Below are positions 39,423 to 48,523 of a stretch of DNA of 51,126 nt, one piece after another; the stretch's first letter is position 1; the number at the start of each line of letters is the position of its first letter. The notes under the pieces were generated by a model that was given only the letters and a program-made list of their open reading frames with translations, did not search any database and was not told where the DNA came from. Source of the stretch: DASSWG01 sp041689995. Lineage in GTDB: Bacteria > Bacteroidota > Bacteroidia > Flavobacteriales > Flavobacteriaceae. The stretch spans positions 1-51,126 of the forward strand of contig JBDNFD010000071.1 in assembly GCA_041689995.1 (NCBI GenBank). Direction: 5' to 3'. Both the position numbers and the translations under genes were made by a program.

Positions 39423-39430
39423 TACATTTG
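39423..39430 (+). promoter_or_regulatory. TAnnTTTG -7 element for the cas operon
   Basis: TACATTTG matches the consensus and lies 22 bp before the cas8b ATG. No good -33 TTTG is seen at 17-23 bp. Confidence 0.55.
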
Positions 39431-39452
39431 TAAATAATCAATATAATCTATT

Positions 39453-41444
39453 ATGCTTCAAACTCTTTTAAAAATCGGTGAATGGCAGAGCCAGGGAAAA
39501 ACGGAATGGGACCGCTTCTTAGATTATCCAAAAGTAGAAAAAGAAGATAAAAATGGCAATGCTATAAAAAACTACACCCTTCCTATCATTTACACCCTTC
39601 CTATCATTTTTGATTTGGATAGCCATGAAGTGATTATTGAAAGTGGGAATTTAAAAAAATATGATACGGAACGAATAGAAGGAACCTTTCCCTTAAAAGT
39701 AAAAGGCGGTAATAATAAAGCTATTTATACTTCGGTGCCAGCTAAAAAACTTAACCAGATTTATAAGACGTTCTTTGGGAAGGAAGGGGAAGAAACAAAA
39801 ACTGGACAGTTGTTTGAAGCTATAGAAAAGACCAATCCCGATTTGTTGACGGATGATTTTAAAACCCTTTTGGCACAACTATTTGATTTAAAAGACAGCT
39901 TTCTTTCACAAACTGTTCATTCCTCAAAAAATGAAGTGGATATTCGAGCAATCAACGAAGCTTTTGATTTAAATGGAAATGAGAAAATCGTTTTTGTAAC
40001 CATTCAGATTAAGTCAGGGGAGTTGGGCTATGATGAACCCGTTCTGTTCTCAAAAATCCCTACATATAAAGAGTTTTTAAAACAATCATTTTTCGGAAAT
40101 GAAATCCATAAAAGCGACAAAAAGTCCAAAAAGAAACTTTGCTATGCAAGTGGGGAAATGTTGGAAGATGTAGAAGAACTTAATCTTTCTACGCGTTACA
40201 GTTTAAACAAGATGTTTGTCACAGAAACAAAGAATTATGCTTCGGTTTTTGATAAAAAGAAGTTTCCGTTGAATTATCAAGTCAGTGCTGAAAATCAAAA
40301 AAGATTAGATTATGCGTCCGATTATTTGCTGAATTATGGTTATAAGGTACGAATAGCAAACTTGGACCACGTTATTATGCCTCAATTTCTGCAAAACTCC
40401 GATATTGATTTAGAAATGGCCTTAAATGGTATCCACCGGAAATCAGACGTTCTTTTTAACCTCAAAAAGTTAGATGAAGTCACAAAAAATATACAAGATG
40501 AAATTGATGAGGATGAAATTTTTTGGATAAATTTTATCGCCTTTGAATCAGACGGAAATTTCTTCAAATCAACCGAAATCATCAAGGATGTAAGCAATTT
40601 TCATTTCAACAAATTACTTAAAGGTTTTTGGGATATAGATTGGCGATTTCAAGAGGCCAATTTCTTGGACTGGAATTCTATTATGATGGAATATGATTAC
40701 GACTCAAAAGAGCGGGTCCGTCATAACTTAAATTTCAATTCCATTTTTAAAATCATTCCCTTACGGAAAGATAAAGAGAAAAAGAACAAAGCCTTAGAAC
40801 TTTTCAAAACCATACTCGAAAATAGAAAGGTCAATCGGGCTCTTTTATATGACTATTTTGTCGAATTAATTTTATGTCATCACTATGAAAGGTATGGAAG
40901 TTATACAAATATTCAACACTATTCCAAGGACTACTTTTCTTTTGCCGTTCGCGATAGTGTTTTCAAATACCACGCTTTTATTCAATTTCTCAAAAAACTA
41001 AACCTTATCGATATGGAAGAACCTGTAATCAAAACCGAAGAACAATCCAGCAATAAATATGATAAAGCAATTTCAGACTTTTTCAATGAAATGACTTTGA
41101 CCCAAGAGCAAAAAGCAATGTTCTATTTGGGCAGGATGCTGAATAGTGTGGAATATATTCAAAAAGGAAAAAATAAAACGGTTATCCAAAAAGTGAATTT
41201 CAATGGAATGGATAAAGATGATATTCAGCGTTTGCGTATTGGATTAATAGAAAAAGCCAAACAATATAGTTCTATTGGGAAAGTAATTTTCACAGACAAT
41301 AAATTTGGAGAACATTTCAATTTCAATCAGTGGAAATTAAACCCTAAAGAAGCTGTATTCTTCCTTTTAACCGGCTATTCTTTTGGTGTAGGCTTAAAAG
41401 ATGCAGAAACACTTGAAGAAAAAGAAACCGAAGCAACAATTTAA
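39453..41444 (+). CDS. cas8b: Type I-B CRISPR-associated protein Cas8b (Csh1-like)
   Basis: The 663-residue large subunit of the Cascade complex would recognise the PAM and recruit Cas3. No catalytic motif is expected. The assignment rests on its size, its place before a Csh2-type cas7, and features of the Cas8b/Csh1 group such as the central LDEVTKNIQDEIDEDEIFWINFIAF and the C-terminal MTLTQEQKAMFYLGRMLNSVEYIQKGK and GEHFNFNQW ... FLLTGYSFGVGL. Near the N-terminus the hexapeptide YTLPII is doubled by an exact 18-bp tandem repeat (39573-39608). First gene of the operon. Confidence 0.88.
   Translation: MLQTLLKIGEWQSQGKTEWDRFLDYPKVEKEDKNGNAIKNYTLPIIYTLPIIFDLDSHEVIIESGNLKKYDTERIEGTFPLKVKGGNNKAIYTSVPAKKLNQIYKTFFGKEGEETKTGQLFEAIEKTNPDLLTDDFKTLLAQLFDLKDSFLSQTVHSSKNEVDIRAINEAFDLNGNEKIVFVTIQIKSGELGYDEPVLFSKIPTYKEFLKQSFFGNEIHKSDKKSKKKLCYASGEMLEDVEELNLSTRYSLNKMFVTETKNYASVFDKKKFPLNYQVSAENQKRLDYASDYLLNYGYKVRIANLDHVIMPQFLQNSDIDLEMALNGIHRKSDVLFNLKKLDEVTKNIQDEIDEDEIFWINFIAFESDGNFFKSTEIIKDVSNFHFNKLLKGFWDIDWRFQEANFLDWNSIMMEYDYDSKERVRHNLNFNSIFKIIPLRKDKEKKNKALELFKTILENRKVNRALLYDYFVELILCHHYERYGSYTNIQHYSKDYFSFAVRDSVFKYHAFIQFLKKLNLIDMEEPVIKTEEQSSNKYDKAISDFFNEMTLTQEQKAMFYLGRMLNSVEYIQKGKNKTVIQKVNFNGMDKDDIQRLRIGLIEKAKQYSSIGKVIFTDNKFGEHFNFNQWKLNPKEAVFFLLTGYSFGVGLKDAETLEEKETEATI
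39573..39608 (+). repeat. 18-bp exact tandem duplication inside cas8b
   Basis: TACACCCTTCCTATCATT occurs twice without a gap (39573-39590 and 39591-39608), encoding YTLPII twice and keeping the frame. Confidence 0.95.
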
Positions 41445-41468
41445 TCAGTCAAACTAAAATCAAAAATC

Positions 41469-42560
41469 ATGAATTCAATTACCAACTCTTCCGACTTTCT
41501 ATTTATTTATGAAGCCAGCCAATGCAATCCGAACGGTGACCCCGACCAGGAAAACAAACCCCGGATGGATTATGACACCAAAACCAATTTAGTAACGGAT
41601 ACGCGTGTGAAACGTTTTATTCGAGACTATTTGAAAGATAAAGGAAATGAAATATTTGTTGATCTTGTAGAAGACAGAAAGGTAGATATGAAGCAAAGAA
41701 TTCAAGGTATTATGTGCAATTTAATTGATGCCAATTCTGAAAATTTAAAATCAATCATTAATAACGAAGAGTTATATAATATTTTAAACTCTTCAATTAA
41801 AGCTTCTAAAAAAAAGGCAGAAGAAAAAAAAGAAGACTATCTTGATGTTCTTTGGGGTTTAATAACTACTTCATCACAGACGGAAATAACTAATCTTAAG
41901 AAAGATAAATATTTAAAACAATTCCATGAAAAACTCAAAGACATAAAGAAAATAAACTTCTTATTATTGAATTATATTGTTCAGCAAAAATTTATTGATA
42001 TTCGTCTTTTCGGAAGTGCGTTTGCCATAGCTGGATTTAATAAACCTTACACAGGCCCTATTCAATTTAATTGGGGCTATTCCTTCAATAAAGTAGAATT
42101 GATTGATTCTAATACAATCGTGACCATAATGAATGATGATAGCAGTACTTTTGGTAAAGATTATCGGGTGCATTACAGCCTCTTGGGCTTTAATGGCACC
42201 ATAAATGCCCCCGCAGCAAAAACCACAGGCTTGTCAGAAGAAGACCTCACGGTTTTTAGAAAATCTATTTGGGAAAGCATTCCCGCTTCACCAACCCGTT
42301 CAAAACTCAACCAATATCCCAAGTTATACCTTGAAATTGTTTATAATGAAGGTGTTTCTAATGGTCAATTTGGAGATTTACGGAATTTTGTTGAAACGAG
42401 TCCCAAAGAGAATATTTCTGATAAACAAGTTCGAAAATTTAAGGATTTGGATGTCGATTTAAGTGCGTTGAAAAAATTGATCGCCGCTGATAAAAATGGC
42501 GAAAGGAAAATAAAAGATGTCATTGTAAAGACCTCGGTAGATTTTGATTTTACCCTGTAA
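41469..42560 (+). CDS. cas7: Type I-B CRISPR-associated protein Cas7 (Csh2)
   Basis: The 363-residue RAMP protein forms the backbone along the crRNA. The Csh2 signature is clear near the start: FLFIYEASQCNPNGDPDQ, ENKPRMDY and TDTRVKRFIRDYLKDKG. Later segments are RLFGSAFAIAGFNKPYTGPI and HYSLLGFNGTINAPAAKTTGLSEED. An insert with Lys/Glu-rich helices lies at about 110-160. It is 24 bp after cas8b and 27 bp before cas5. Confidence 0.95.
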   Translation: MNSITNSSDFLFIYEASQCNPNGDPDQENKPRMDYDTKTNLVTDTRVKRFIRDYLKDKGNEIFVDLVEDRKVDMKQRIQGIMCNLIDANSENLKSIINNEELYNILNSSIKASKKKAEEKKEDYLDVLWGLITTSSQTEITNLKKDKYLKQFHEKLKDIKKINFLLLNYIVQQKFIDIRLFGSAFAIAGFNKPYTGPIQFNWGYSFNKVELIDSNTIVTIMNDDSSTFGKDYRVHYSLLGFNGTINAPAAKTTGLSEEDLTVFRKSIWESIPASPTRSKLNQYPKLYLEIVYNEGVSNGQFGDLRNFVETSPKENISDKQVRKFKDLDVDLSALKKLIAADKNGERKIKDVIVKTSVDFDFTL

Positions 42561-42587
42561 CGGAAGTTTCATTCTAAATCTACTGTT

Positions 42588-43388
42588 ATGGAGATATTGA
42601 GTTTTAAAATATGCGGAAAAATGGCGCATTTCCGGAAGTACTATGCCAATAACACCGCATTTAGTTTTTCCATTCCTCCAAGAACGACTTTAATGGGAAT
42701 GGTGGCAGCGGCAATGGGTTGGCCGAAAGATTCTTACTATGAAGATTTGGCTTCGGAAAAGATCCAATTCGGTATACGGGTTTTAAGCCCTTTAAAAAAG
42801 AGCTTTCATCGGCTTAATTTTTTAAAAATCAAATCTACTGGCGATATGGCTAAAAATTGGTCCTCAGATTTTCGAGGAGAAGGAGGCCGAATCCAAACGC
42901 CATTTGAAATTGTAAGTGCTTGGGATATTACAAAAGGCGATGTAAGTTATCAGGTTTTTATAAAGGCAAGCGATGAAGGAAAAGAAACTTTTGAATCAGT
43001 AAAAAATCATCTTTTATATAAAGAACCTGTCTACAATATTACTCTTGGAACGGCAAATTTCACGGCACAACTCTCAGAGGTGAAACTGTTTGACCATAAT
43101 GAAGTTGAAGAATTGAAAACTGAAAATTACATTTTAATGCATTCGGCTCTACCAGTTGATAATGTAGAGGATTTAAAGTTTGATAAAGAAGAGTATGAAA
43201 ATTACAATTTTGTAGAAGAAGATATGCTCCCGGGGGATTTTAAAGTCAACAAAAATCGCGAAGTTCGAAAAATGAATAAATTACTTTTTTCAATCACCCC
43301 GCATCCATTGCGGGTCAAATTGAACGGTTCTTATTTTAATTTAAAGGCTGGACCGGAGGATTTAAACATTCAATTTATGGACAAATGA
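42588..43388 (+). CDS. cas5: Type I-B CRISPR-associated protein Cas5
   Basis: The 266-residue Cas5 caps the 5' handle of the crRNA. It has the RAMP N-terminal strand (LSFKICGKMAHFRKYYANNTAFSF) and the classic Cas5 motif IPPRTTLMGMVAAAMGWPKD. The C-terminal part is acidic and variable (EEYENYNFVEEDMLPGDF). It overlaps cas3 by 4 bp (ATGA), so the two are translationally coupled. Confidence 0.93.
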   Translation: MEILSFKICGKMAHFRKYYANNTAFSFSIPPRTTLMGMVAAAMGWPKDSYYEDLASEKIQFGIRVLSPLKKSFHRLNFLKIKSTGDMAKNWSSDFRGEGGRIQTPFEIVSAWDITKGDVSYQVFIKASDEGKETFESVKNHLLYKEPVYNITLGTANFTAQLSEVKLFDHNEVEELKTENYILMHSALPVDNVEDLKFDKEEYENYNFVEEDMLPGDFKVNKNREVRKMNKLLFSITPHPLRVKLNGSYFNLKAGPEDLNIQFMDK

Positions 43389-45811
43389 AGTTTTATTCGC
43401 ACAGTAAAATAGATAAAGAAGGAAAAACTTACGGTTCGAAGGAACTGAAAGTTCATATTAATGGTGTAAAAGAAAAAGCATTTTTTCACTTTACGGAAGA
43501 CCTGTCTCTAGGATATTCTGACGAGGAGTTAAAAGACTTACTCGAATTGGTTGTCAATTTTCACGATTTGGGCAAGTACACGTCTTACTTTCAGCATTAT
43601 CTTTTAAATAAAGAGCCTATTGATTTTCTTTTAAAACGGCACGCTCAAATTGGTGGTTTTGCAGCTTATAACTTTCTTCTGGAAAAAGATGAAAAAAAAG
43701 CACTTCTGGCTTTATATTTAATTTTTTTGCATCATAGTCAGCTTATTGATTTGATGGAAATTTCAACAAAATTAGATGATAATTTAAAGCGTATTATTGA
43801 TAAACAAAAAAACGATCTCGAACATTCTTTTCAATTTATTGAAGAAGATTTAGAAATTGAAAATATTGAGAACCTTTTAAATTATTCCGATGAAAGAAAA
43901 CTACGGAAAGGGTTTAAATATTGGAGTAAAAAACATACTTCAATTCAAGACTATTTTCTGGTCAATTATTTGTTTTCTTTGCTTATTGAAGGCGACAAAT
44001 TGGATGCTTCCGACACCAAACCTTATTTTTTAAAACCAATAAACCCATCTTCTGTTGACTCAAGGTTTGGAAAACCAGAAATTCAGGAAGAAAATCTCGA
44101 AAAATTAAGCAATAATGAATTACGAAATTATTGCCGGGCGGTAGTTGTTTCCAATCTTGACCAAAAAGATATTTTAGAGCATTATATTTTCACGCTCACC
44201 GCGCCAACAGGAATTGGAAAAACAATGACAGCTTTGGATTTTTCACTAAAGTTAAAAGCCAAAATCAAACAAAAAACAGGAAAAGAGTCCCGTATTATTT
44301 ATGCCCTGCCTTTCATAAATATCATTGAACAAGCTTTAGATGAATATCAAGAAACTTTAGAAGATCAGAATATCAATATTTTGGGGCATTATCAGTATGC
44401 CGATATTTTTGGTAAAAATGAATCTAAGGAAAACGATGATGGTGCTGAACAAAGTTATAACCAGAAGTTAATGACTTTGGATACTTGGCAGGCAGATATC
44501 GTAATCACTTCTTTTGTGCAGTTTTTTGAGACGTTAATTGGTAACCGAAATAAATTACTCAAGAAATTCAACCACTTTGCGAACGCCATTATTATTTTGG
44601 ATGAAGTTCAAACGCTTCGTTTGGACCAAATGCCTTTGCTCGGCGCAACGCTATATTATCTTTCTAAATTTTTAAAATCGCGCGTTATATTAATGACGGC
44701 AACCCGTCCCAAAATTTTTGAACTGGCACAAAAGGAAATCCTCAATGGGCAGAATGAAAAAGTAGAAGCAAAAGAATTGCTTACCAATTATGAGGAAGTC
44801 TTTTCACTTTTTAATCGAACTGCCATTTATCCACTTTTAGATAATTTATCTGAGGATAAAGAAAATAGATCCCAGGAATTTGTTTCTTCAATTTTTTCTG
44901 AGAAATGGCATCCTGAAAAATCTTGCTTGATTGTTTGCAATACGGTTAAACTTTCCATTGAAGTGTTTGACACAATCCAAAATTATTTAGAAGAAAACAA
45001 ATTAAAAAATCCTACTTATTATCTATCAACCAATATCGTACCTGCGCATCGTCTTGAACGGATTGACGATATAAAAGAAGATATTGAGAAAGGAAAAGCG
45101 CCCATTTTGATTGCTACGCAGGTTGTTGAAGCAGGGGTGGATTTAGATTTTGATATGGGTTTTCGTGATATTGGACCTATCGATTCGATTATTCAAGTGG
45201 CTGGAAGAATCAATAGAAATAATGATAAAACCAAAGAGCACGCACCTCTATATATTATTGATTTCGACAAAAAAATGACCATAAAGGTTTATGGTCGATT
45301 GGCTTATCATCAAGCTGAAAAAGCCTTGAAACAACAAGATTATTTTGAAGAAAAAGAATACCTGAAATTAATTCAAGGCTATTTTGATGGAATTTCCGAT
45401 AAAAGTTCTTTTGCTGACTCCCGCCAATTATTTCAATCTATGCAAACCCTAAAATATGATTCTGATGATAAAAACACACTTCCAGTATCTGCTTTTCGGA
45501 TTATTGAGAAATCAGACCGATATGCCCCAGTGTTTATTGAAATAGATGATGATGCAACGGAACTTTTGGAAAAGTATTTGCAAAAAATAACCCACGAAAT
45601 CACTAAAGATGAATTCAATAAAAAATATAAATTAAAATTTCAGCAACATATTATTTCTGTGCCTAAATACCTCTGTGAAGACTTAGAAACGGTTAATGAA
45701 TACGAAGATAATATTTTACTGGTTCCAAAAGATGAAATTGAAAAAAGATATTTTGTCAAAACAGGTTACGACCGTAAGCACCAAGAAACCAACTCAGCTT
45801 TTTCGTTTTAA
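43385..45811 (+). CDS. cas3: CRISPR-associated helicase/nuclease Cas3 with N-terminal HD domain
   Basis: The 808-residue effector degrades target DNA. HD nuclease: His60-Asp61 with Lys64 (VNFHDLGKY), His86 (KRHAQIGG) and His116-His117. Helicase: Walker A TAPTGIGKT at 272-280, DEVQ at 406-409 in place of DEAD, motif III-like MTATRP, VEAGVDLDFD and QVAGRINR near 605. HD and helicase are in one chain, as is usual for type I-B of this kind. All catalytic residues look intact, so interference should be active. Confidence 0.95.
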   Translation: MKFYSHSKIDKEGKTYGSKELKVHINGVKEKAFFHFTEDLSLGYSDEELKDLLELVVNFHDLGKYTSYFQHYLLNKEPIDFLLKRHAQIGGFAAYNFLLEKDEKKALLALYLIFLHHSQLIDLMEISTKLDDNLKRIIDKQKNDLEHSFQFIEEDLEIENIENLLNYSDERKLRKGFKYWSKKHTSIQDYFLVNYLFSLLIEGDKLDASDTKPYFLKPINPSSVDSRFGKPEIQEENLEKLSNNELRNYCRAVVVSNLDQKDILEHYIFTLTAPTGIGKTMTALDFSLKLKAKIKQKTGKESRIIYALPFINIIEQALDEYQETLEDQNINILGHYQYADIFGKNESKENDDGAEQSYNQKLMTLDTWQADIVITSFVQFFETLIGNRNKLLKKFNHFANAIIILDEVQTLRLDQMPLLGATLYYLSKFLKSRVILMTATRPKIFELAQKEILNGQNEKVEAKELLTNYEEVFSLFNRTAIYPLLDNLSEDKENRSQEFVSSIFSEKWHPEKSCLIVCNTVKLSIEVFDTIQNYLEENKLKNPTYYLSTNIVPAHRLERIDDIKEDIEKGKAPILIATQVVEAGVDLDFDMGFRDIGPIDSIIQVAGRINRNNDKTKEHAPLYIIDFDKKMTIKVYGRLAYHQAEKALKQQDYFEEKEYLKLIQGYFDGISDKSSFADSRQLFQSMQTLKYDSDDKNTLPVSAFRIIEKSDRYAPVFIEIDDDATELLEKYLQKITHEITKDEFNKKYKLKFQQHIISVPKYLCEDLETVNEYEDNILLVPKDEIEKRYFVKTGYDRKHQETNSAFSF

Positions 45812-45829
45812 TCCAAATCCCAAAAAACA

Positions 45830-46468
45830 ATGAACCCCCTAAAACTAAAAATCGAACTCAAAGACACCCCGCACAAGATTGCTCGCAAGGTGTTGGTGCC
45901 AGACGATATCACCATGTACCAGTTGCATTTAATTATTCAAGACAGTATGGGCTGGAGGCATGCCCATTTATATGAATTTGTCAATGCTAAATTCCGGCCA
46001 AGTCTGTGTGTTGGCATAAAAGACGAGTTCGACGAGGAATTCAATATGTTTGGCAAAGCCAAGAAACAAAACGCCTATAAAGTTTTGCTAAAAGACGTAT
46101 TCTTAGATAAAAACAACGCCAAAGCCTTTTGGTACTGGTACGACTTCGGTGATGACTGGTGGCACCACATTTCGTTTTTAAAAAACAGCAAAAAGGACTT
46201 GGACAATTTTGAAGGCACGCCAGTTTGTATCGATGCCAAAGGCAAATGCCCACCCGAAGATATTGGCGGCGTTTGGGGTTATGCAGAGTTTTTGGAAACC
46301 CTAAAAGATAAAGACCATCCAGAACATGAAGAGCTAATGGAGTGGTACGGTCTGGAGTCCGAAGATGAATATGATGAAACAACTGCCAACTTAGAAAAAA
46401 TAAATTTTATGTTGAAAGATTTATACAAATCAAAGCAGTGGAAAGCGAAAAAACCAGGGTTTTTTTAA
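45830..46468 (+). CDS. PRiA4_ORF3 (plasmid pRiA4b ORF-3) domain protein inside the cas operon
   Basis: The 212-residue protein has the domain signature: LKIELKDTPHKIARKVLVPDDITMYQLHLIIQDSMGW, then WYWYDFGDDWWHHISF (Y-x-Y-D-F-G-D-x-W-x-H) and CPPEDIGGVWGYAEFLE. The fold is ubiquitin-like/beta-grasp with no proven enzyme activity; members cluster with mobile and defence genes. It lies 18 bp after cas3 and 45 bp before cas6 on the same strand, thus within the operon. It is not a standard Cas protein. A role as accessory to the effector, or simple hitch-hiking, cannot be told apart. Confidence 0.9.
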   Translation: MNPLKLKIELKDTPHKIARKVLVPDDITMYQLHLIIQDSMGWRHAHLYEFVNAKFRPSLCVGIKDEFDEEFNMFGKAKKQNAYKVLLKDVFLDKNNAKAFWYWYDFGDDWWHHISFLKNSKKDLDNFEGTPVCIDAKGKCPPEDIGGVWGYAEFLETLKDKDHPEHEELMEWYGLESEDEYDETTANLEKINFMLKDLYKSKQWKAKKPGFF

Positions 46469-46513
46469 CCATCGGATCGCCTGAAATAAAACATCCATCA
46501 AAAATTAGGAATT

Positions 46514-47197
46514 ATGCAAACATTGACAACTCAAAAACTAACCATCACCAAAATTCAATTTCCCGAAATTGAACTTAAAACCCGTGATGCCCATAAATTA
46601 AGGGGTTATTTTGGAGAACTTTTTAAAGAACACTCTCCGCTATTGCACAACCATTACCAAGATGGAAGCCTGCGCTACCGCTACCCACAAATTCAATATA
46701 AAGTTATTGGGAAAATACCGCACCTTATCGGGATTGATGAAGGCGCTGATTTGCTCACACAACTTTTCCTAAAGATAAAGGAAATTAATATTGACGGAAA
46801 AACGTACATTATTCAGTCTAAGAATATCAGTCAACAGCAAAAGGAAATAGGATTTTCCAATGCCTTACATGAGTATAAATTTGAAACTTTATGGATGGGC
46901 TTAAACCAACAAAATTATTCAAAATTTGTAAATTTAGATACCGACAAAGAGCGGGATGCCATGCTCAATGCCATTTTAACCGGACATATTCTCGGGTTTT
47001 TTAAAACTTTCGGGGTACTTTTAAATCCTGATGAACGCATTATGGTCAAACATCAATTAACACAAAAAGTTACGAATTTTAAAGGGCAAAAAATGCTGGC
47101 GTTTACCGGAAGTTTTATTTGTAATGCCGTTTTGCCTGATTTAATTGGTTTGGGAAAATCGACTTCAAGGGGATTTGGAACGGTGGTGATGTGTTGA
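46514..47197 (+). CDS. cas6: CRISPR-associated endoribonuclease Cas6 (Cas6b type)
   Basis: The 227-residue Cas6 would cut pre-crRNA inside the repeat, leaving the 8-nt ATTGAAAC handle. The N-terminal RAMP half has LRGYFGELFKEHSPLLHNHY with candidate catalytic His residues 40, 45 and 47, and SLRYRYPQIQYKVIGKIPHLIGIDEG. The glycine-rich loop near the C-terminus is GLGKSTSRGFGTV. Its position after cas3 rather than first is less usual. An untypical 138-bp spacer and foreign-looking genes follow. Confidence 0.9.
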   Translation: MQTLTTQKLTITKIQFPEIELKTRDAHKLRGYFGELFKEHSPLLHNHYQDGSLRYRYPQIQYKVIGKIPHLIGIDEGADLLTQLFLKIKEINIDGKTYIIQSKNISQQQKEIGFSNALHEYKFETLWMGLNQQNYSKFVNLDTDKERDAMLNAILTGHILGFFKTFGVLLNPDERIMVKHQLTQKVTNFKGQKMLAFTGSFICNAVLPDLIGLGKSTSRGFGTVVMC

Positions 47198-47283
47198 TGT
47201 GCTGATGTGCTGTCATTGCGATCGGAGGCACGAAGCGAAGCAATCTGTTGATGGATTTGATTTGCTCATTTGCTGATTTGCAG
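47191..47283. repeat. GTGCTGATGTGC/TTTGCTGATTTGC repeats with a REP-like hairpin
   Basis: Degenerate TTGATGTGCTGATGTGCTG units (47194-47212) and TTTGATTTGCTCATTTGCTG units (47257-47277) flank ATTGCGATCGGAGGCACGAA followed by GCGAAGCAAT, an inverted-repeat type common in Bacteroidota. Similar TTGCTGATTGCTGATT units return at 49516-49580. Confidence 0.65.
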
Positions 47284-47379
47284 TGAATCATTGAAGTATT
47301 TTGCGTATCTTTAAAGATTAAAAACCGTGCAAACTATGGAAATCATCATTTCAGGAAAGGATGGCAAACACCTTAACAG

Positions 47380-47595
47380 GTGGAAGATTTGGCGAGAAAA
47401 CTAGGGCTGGAAATTTCGCGTAAAAAAGGAAAGGCCCAAAAAACGCTGGAAGAAGAACAAAAAGGCAATTCCGAAAAGCTGTATCAACTGATGACAGAAA
47501 TGGCAGAGTCGGGTGCTTTCAAATCCATAAAAGACCCAGTTGCTTGGCAACGTGAGCAACGCAAAGACCGAAAACTTTATGGACGGGAGGAGTAG
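47380..47595 (+). CDS. Antitoxin-like small protein, N-terminus lost to a frameshift
   Basis: The frame opens at GTG 47380 and reads VEDLARKLGLEISRKK ... YQLMTEMAESGAFKSIKDP followed by VAWQREQRKDRKLYGREE, the C-terminal signature of a family of short antitoxin-like proteins. The expected N-terminus is present just upstream in another frame: ATG 47336 gives MEIIISGKDGKHLN, then runs out of frame and stops at 47404. One missing base near 47377 would join the two (LN-x-VEDLARKLG). So the gene is probably disrupted, unless a restart at GTG 47380 suffices or the base is a sequencing error. It precedes the DUF6922-AbiEii pair. Confidence 0.6.
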   Translation: MEDLARKLGLEISRKKGKAQKTLEEEQKGNSEKLYQLMTEMAESGAFKSIKDPVAWQREQRKDRKLYGREE

Positions 47596-47653
47596 TTCAA
47601 CAAACGAAAACGAATAATTGAACGAATTGAATCGGAATAGAACAAAAAGTTTT

Positions 47654-47944
47654 ATGATTGAATCTTTTACACCCGCAATTTTTTGGGACACCACGATTTC
47701 CCAACTCGATGCCCAGAAACATAGCGGCTACATCATCGAGCGTGTGCTGAACTTTGGGACATTAGACGACTGGGAACTTCTAAAAAAGATATATCCCAAA
47801 AAACGGATTTTTTCAGAAAGTCTGAAATTAAAAAACCTAGATCAGAAAGCAGTAAGCTTTTTAAGCAATTATTTTAAAATTTCAAAAACCAAGTTTCAGT
47901 GCTATTCCCCGAAACCGTCCATTCAGGAACACTCGCCCTTTTAA
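47654..47944 (+). CDS. DUF6922-type protein, likely antitoxin partner of the AbiEii-like toxin
   Basis: The start is the ATG at 47654 (MIESFTPAIFWDTTISQLD); a TTG 36 bp earlier also opens the frame. The 96-residue protein shows FWDT...LD.......IIERVLNFGTLDDWELLKKIY, the pattern of small proteins that precede nucleotidyltransferase toxins in Bacteroidota. It overlaps the next gene by 46 bp, indicating coupling. It probably controls the toxin transcriptionally or directly, as AbiEi does for AbiEii; that role is inferred from position. Confidence 0.75.
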   Translation: MIESFTPAIFWDTTISQLDAQKHSGYIIERVLNFGTLDDWELLKKIYPKKRIFSESLKLKNLDQKAVSFLSNYFKISKTKFQCYSPKPSIQEHSPF

Positions 47945-48519
47945 AGGAATTACAGAAGAGTGAATCACTTAACGGTTGTCCGCTGGCCGGAGGAACTGCC
48001 TTGGCGCTTCAAATCGGACACCGTGTTTCAGAAGATTTGGATTTTTTTAGTCCGAAGAAATTAGATTTCCAAGAAATAAAATACTTGTTTGAAAGCTATC
48101 CGGACGCCCAAGAATTGTCATTTTCAAAAAACATAATGGTATGGAGCGTTCAAAATATTAAAGTAGATGTTGTCAATTATCATTATCCGCGGCTATTTCC
48201 ATTGATCAAAGAACAAAGTCTTATTCTTTATGGAATGGAAGACATTGCGGCCATGAAACTGGAAGCCATTAAAGGTCGGGGCAAAAAACGTGATTTCTAT
48301 GATTTATATTTCTTGTTGAAATCCTTCAATTTATCAAAAATGCTTGCATTCAATCAAAAGAAATTTAGATCTAGCAATGATTTGATGATCCTGAAAAGTT
48401 TGACTTATTTTGAAGATGCTGAAGGAGATCCAGATGTAAGCGTTCCAACTAATAAAAAAAAGATTGATTGGAACACAGTTAAAGAAGTTATTTCCCAAGA
48501 AGTCAATAAAATAGTTTAG
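47899..48519 (+). CDS. Nucleotidyltransferase AbiEii/AbiGii family toxin
   Basis: The 206-residue protein, starting at GTG 47899, has the AbiEii nucleotidyltransferase core LAGGTALALQIGHRVSEDLDFF (Gly-Gly-Thr at 31-33; Asp46 and Asp48 as metal ligands) and the downstream GRGKKRDFYDLYFLLKSF, typical of the family. AbiEii toxins modify tRNA or otherwise arrest growth during phage infection in type IV toxin-antitoxin systems. It ends 4 bp before cas1, so cas1-cas2-cas4 may depend on transcription through this module. Confidence 0.9.
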   Translation: MLFPETVHSGTLALLKELQKSESLNGCPLAGGTALALQIGHRVSEDLDFFSPKKLDFQEIKYLFESYPDAQELSFSKNIMVWSVQNIKVDVVNYHYPRLFPLIKEQSLILYGMEDIAAMKLEAIKGRGKKRDFYDLYFLLKSFNLSKMLAFNQKKFRSSNDLMILKSLTYFEDAEGDPDVSVPTNKKKIDWNTVKEVISQEVNKIV

Positions 48520-48523
48520 AACC

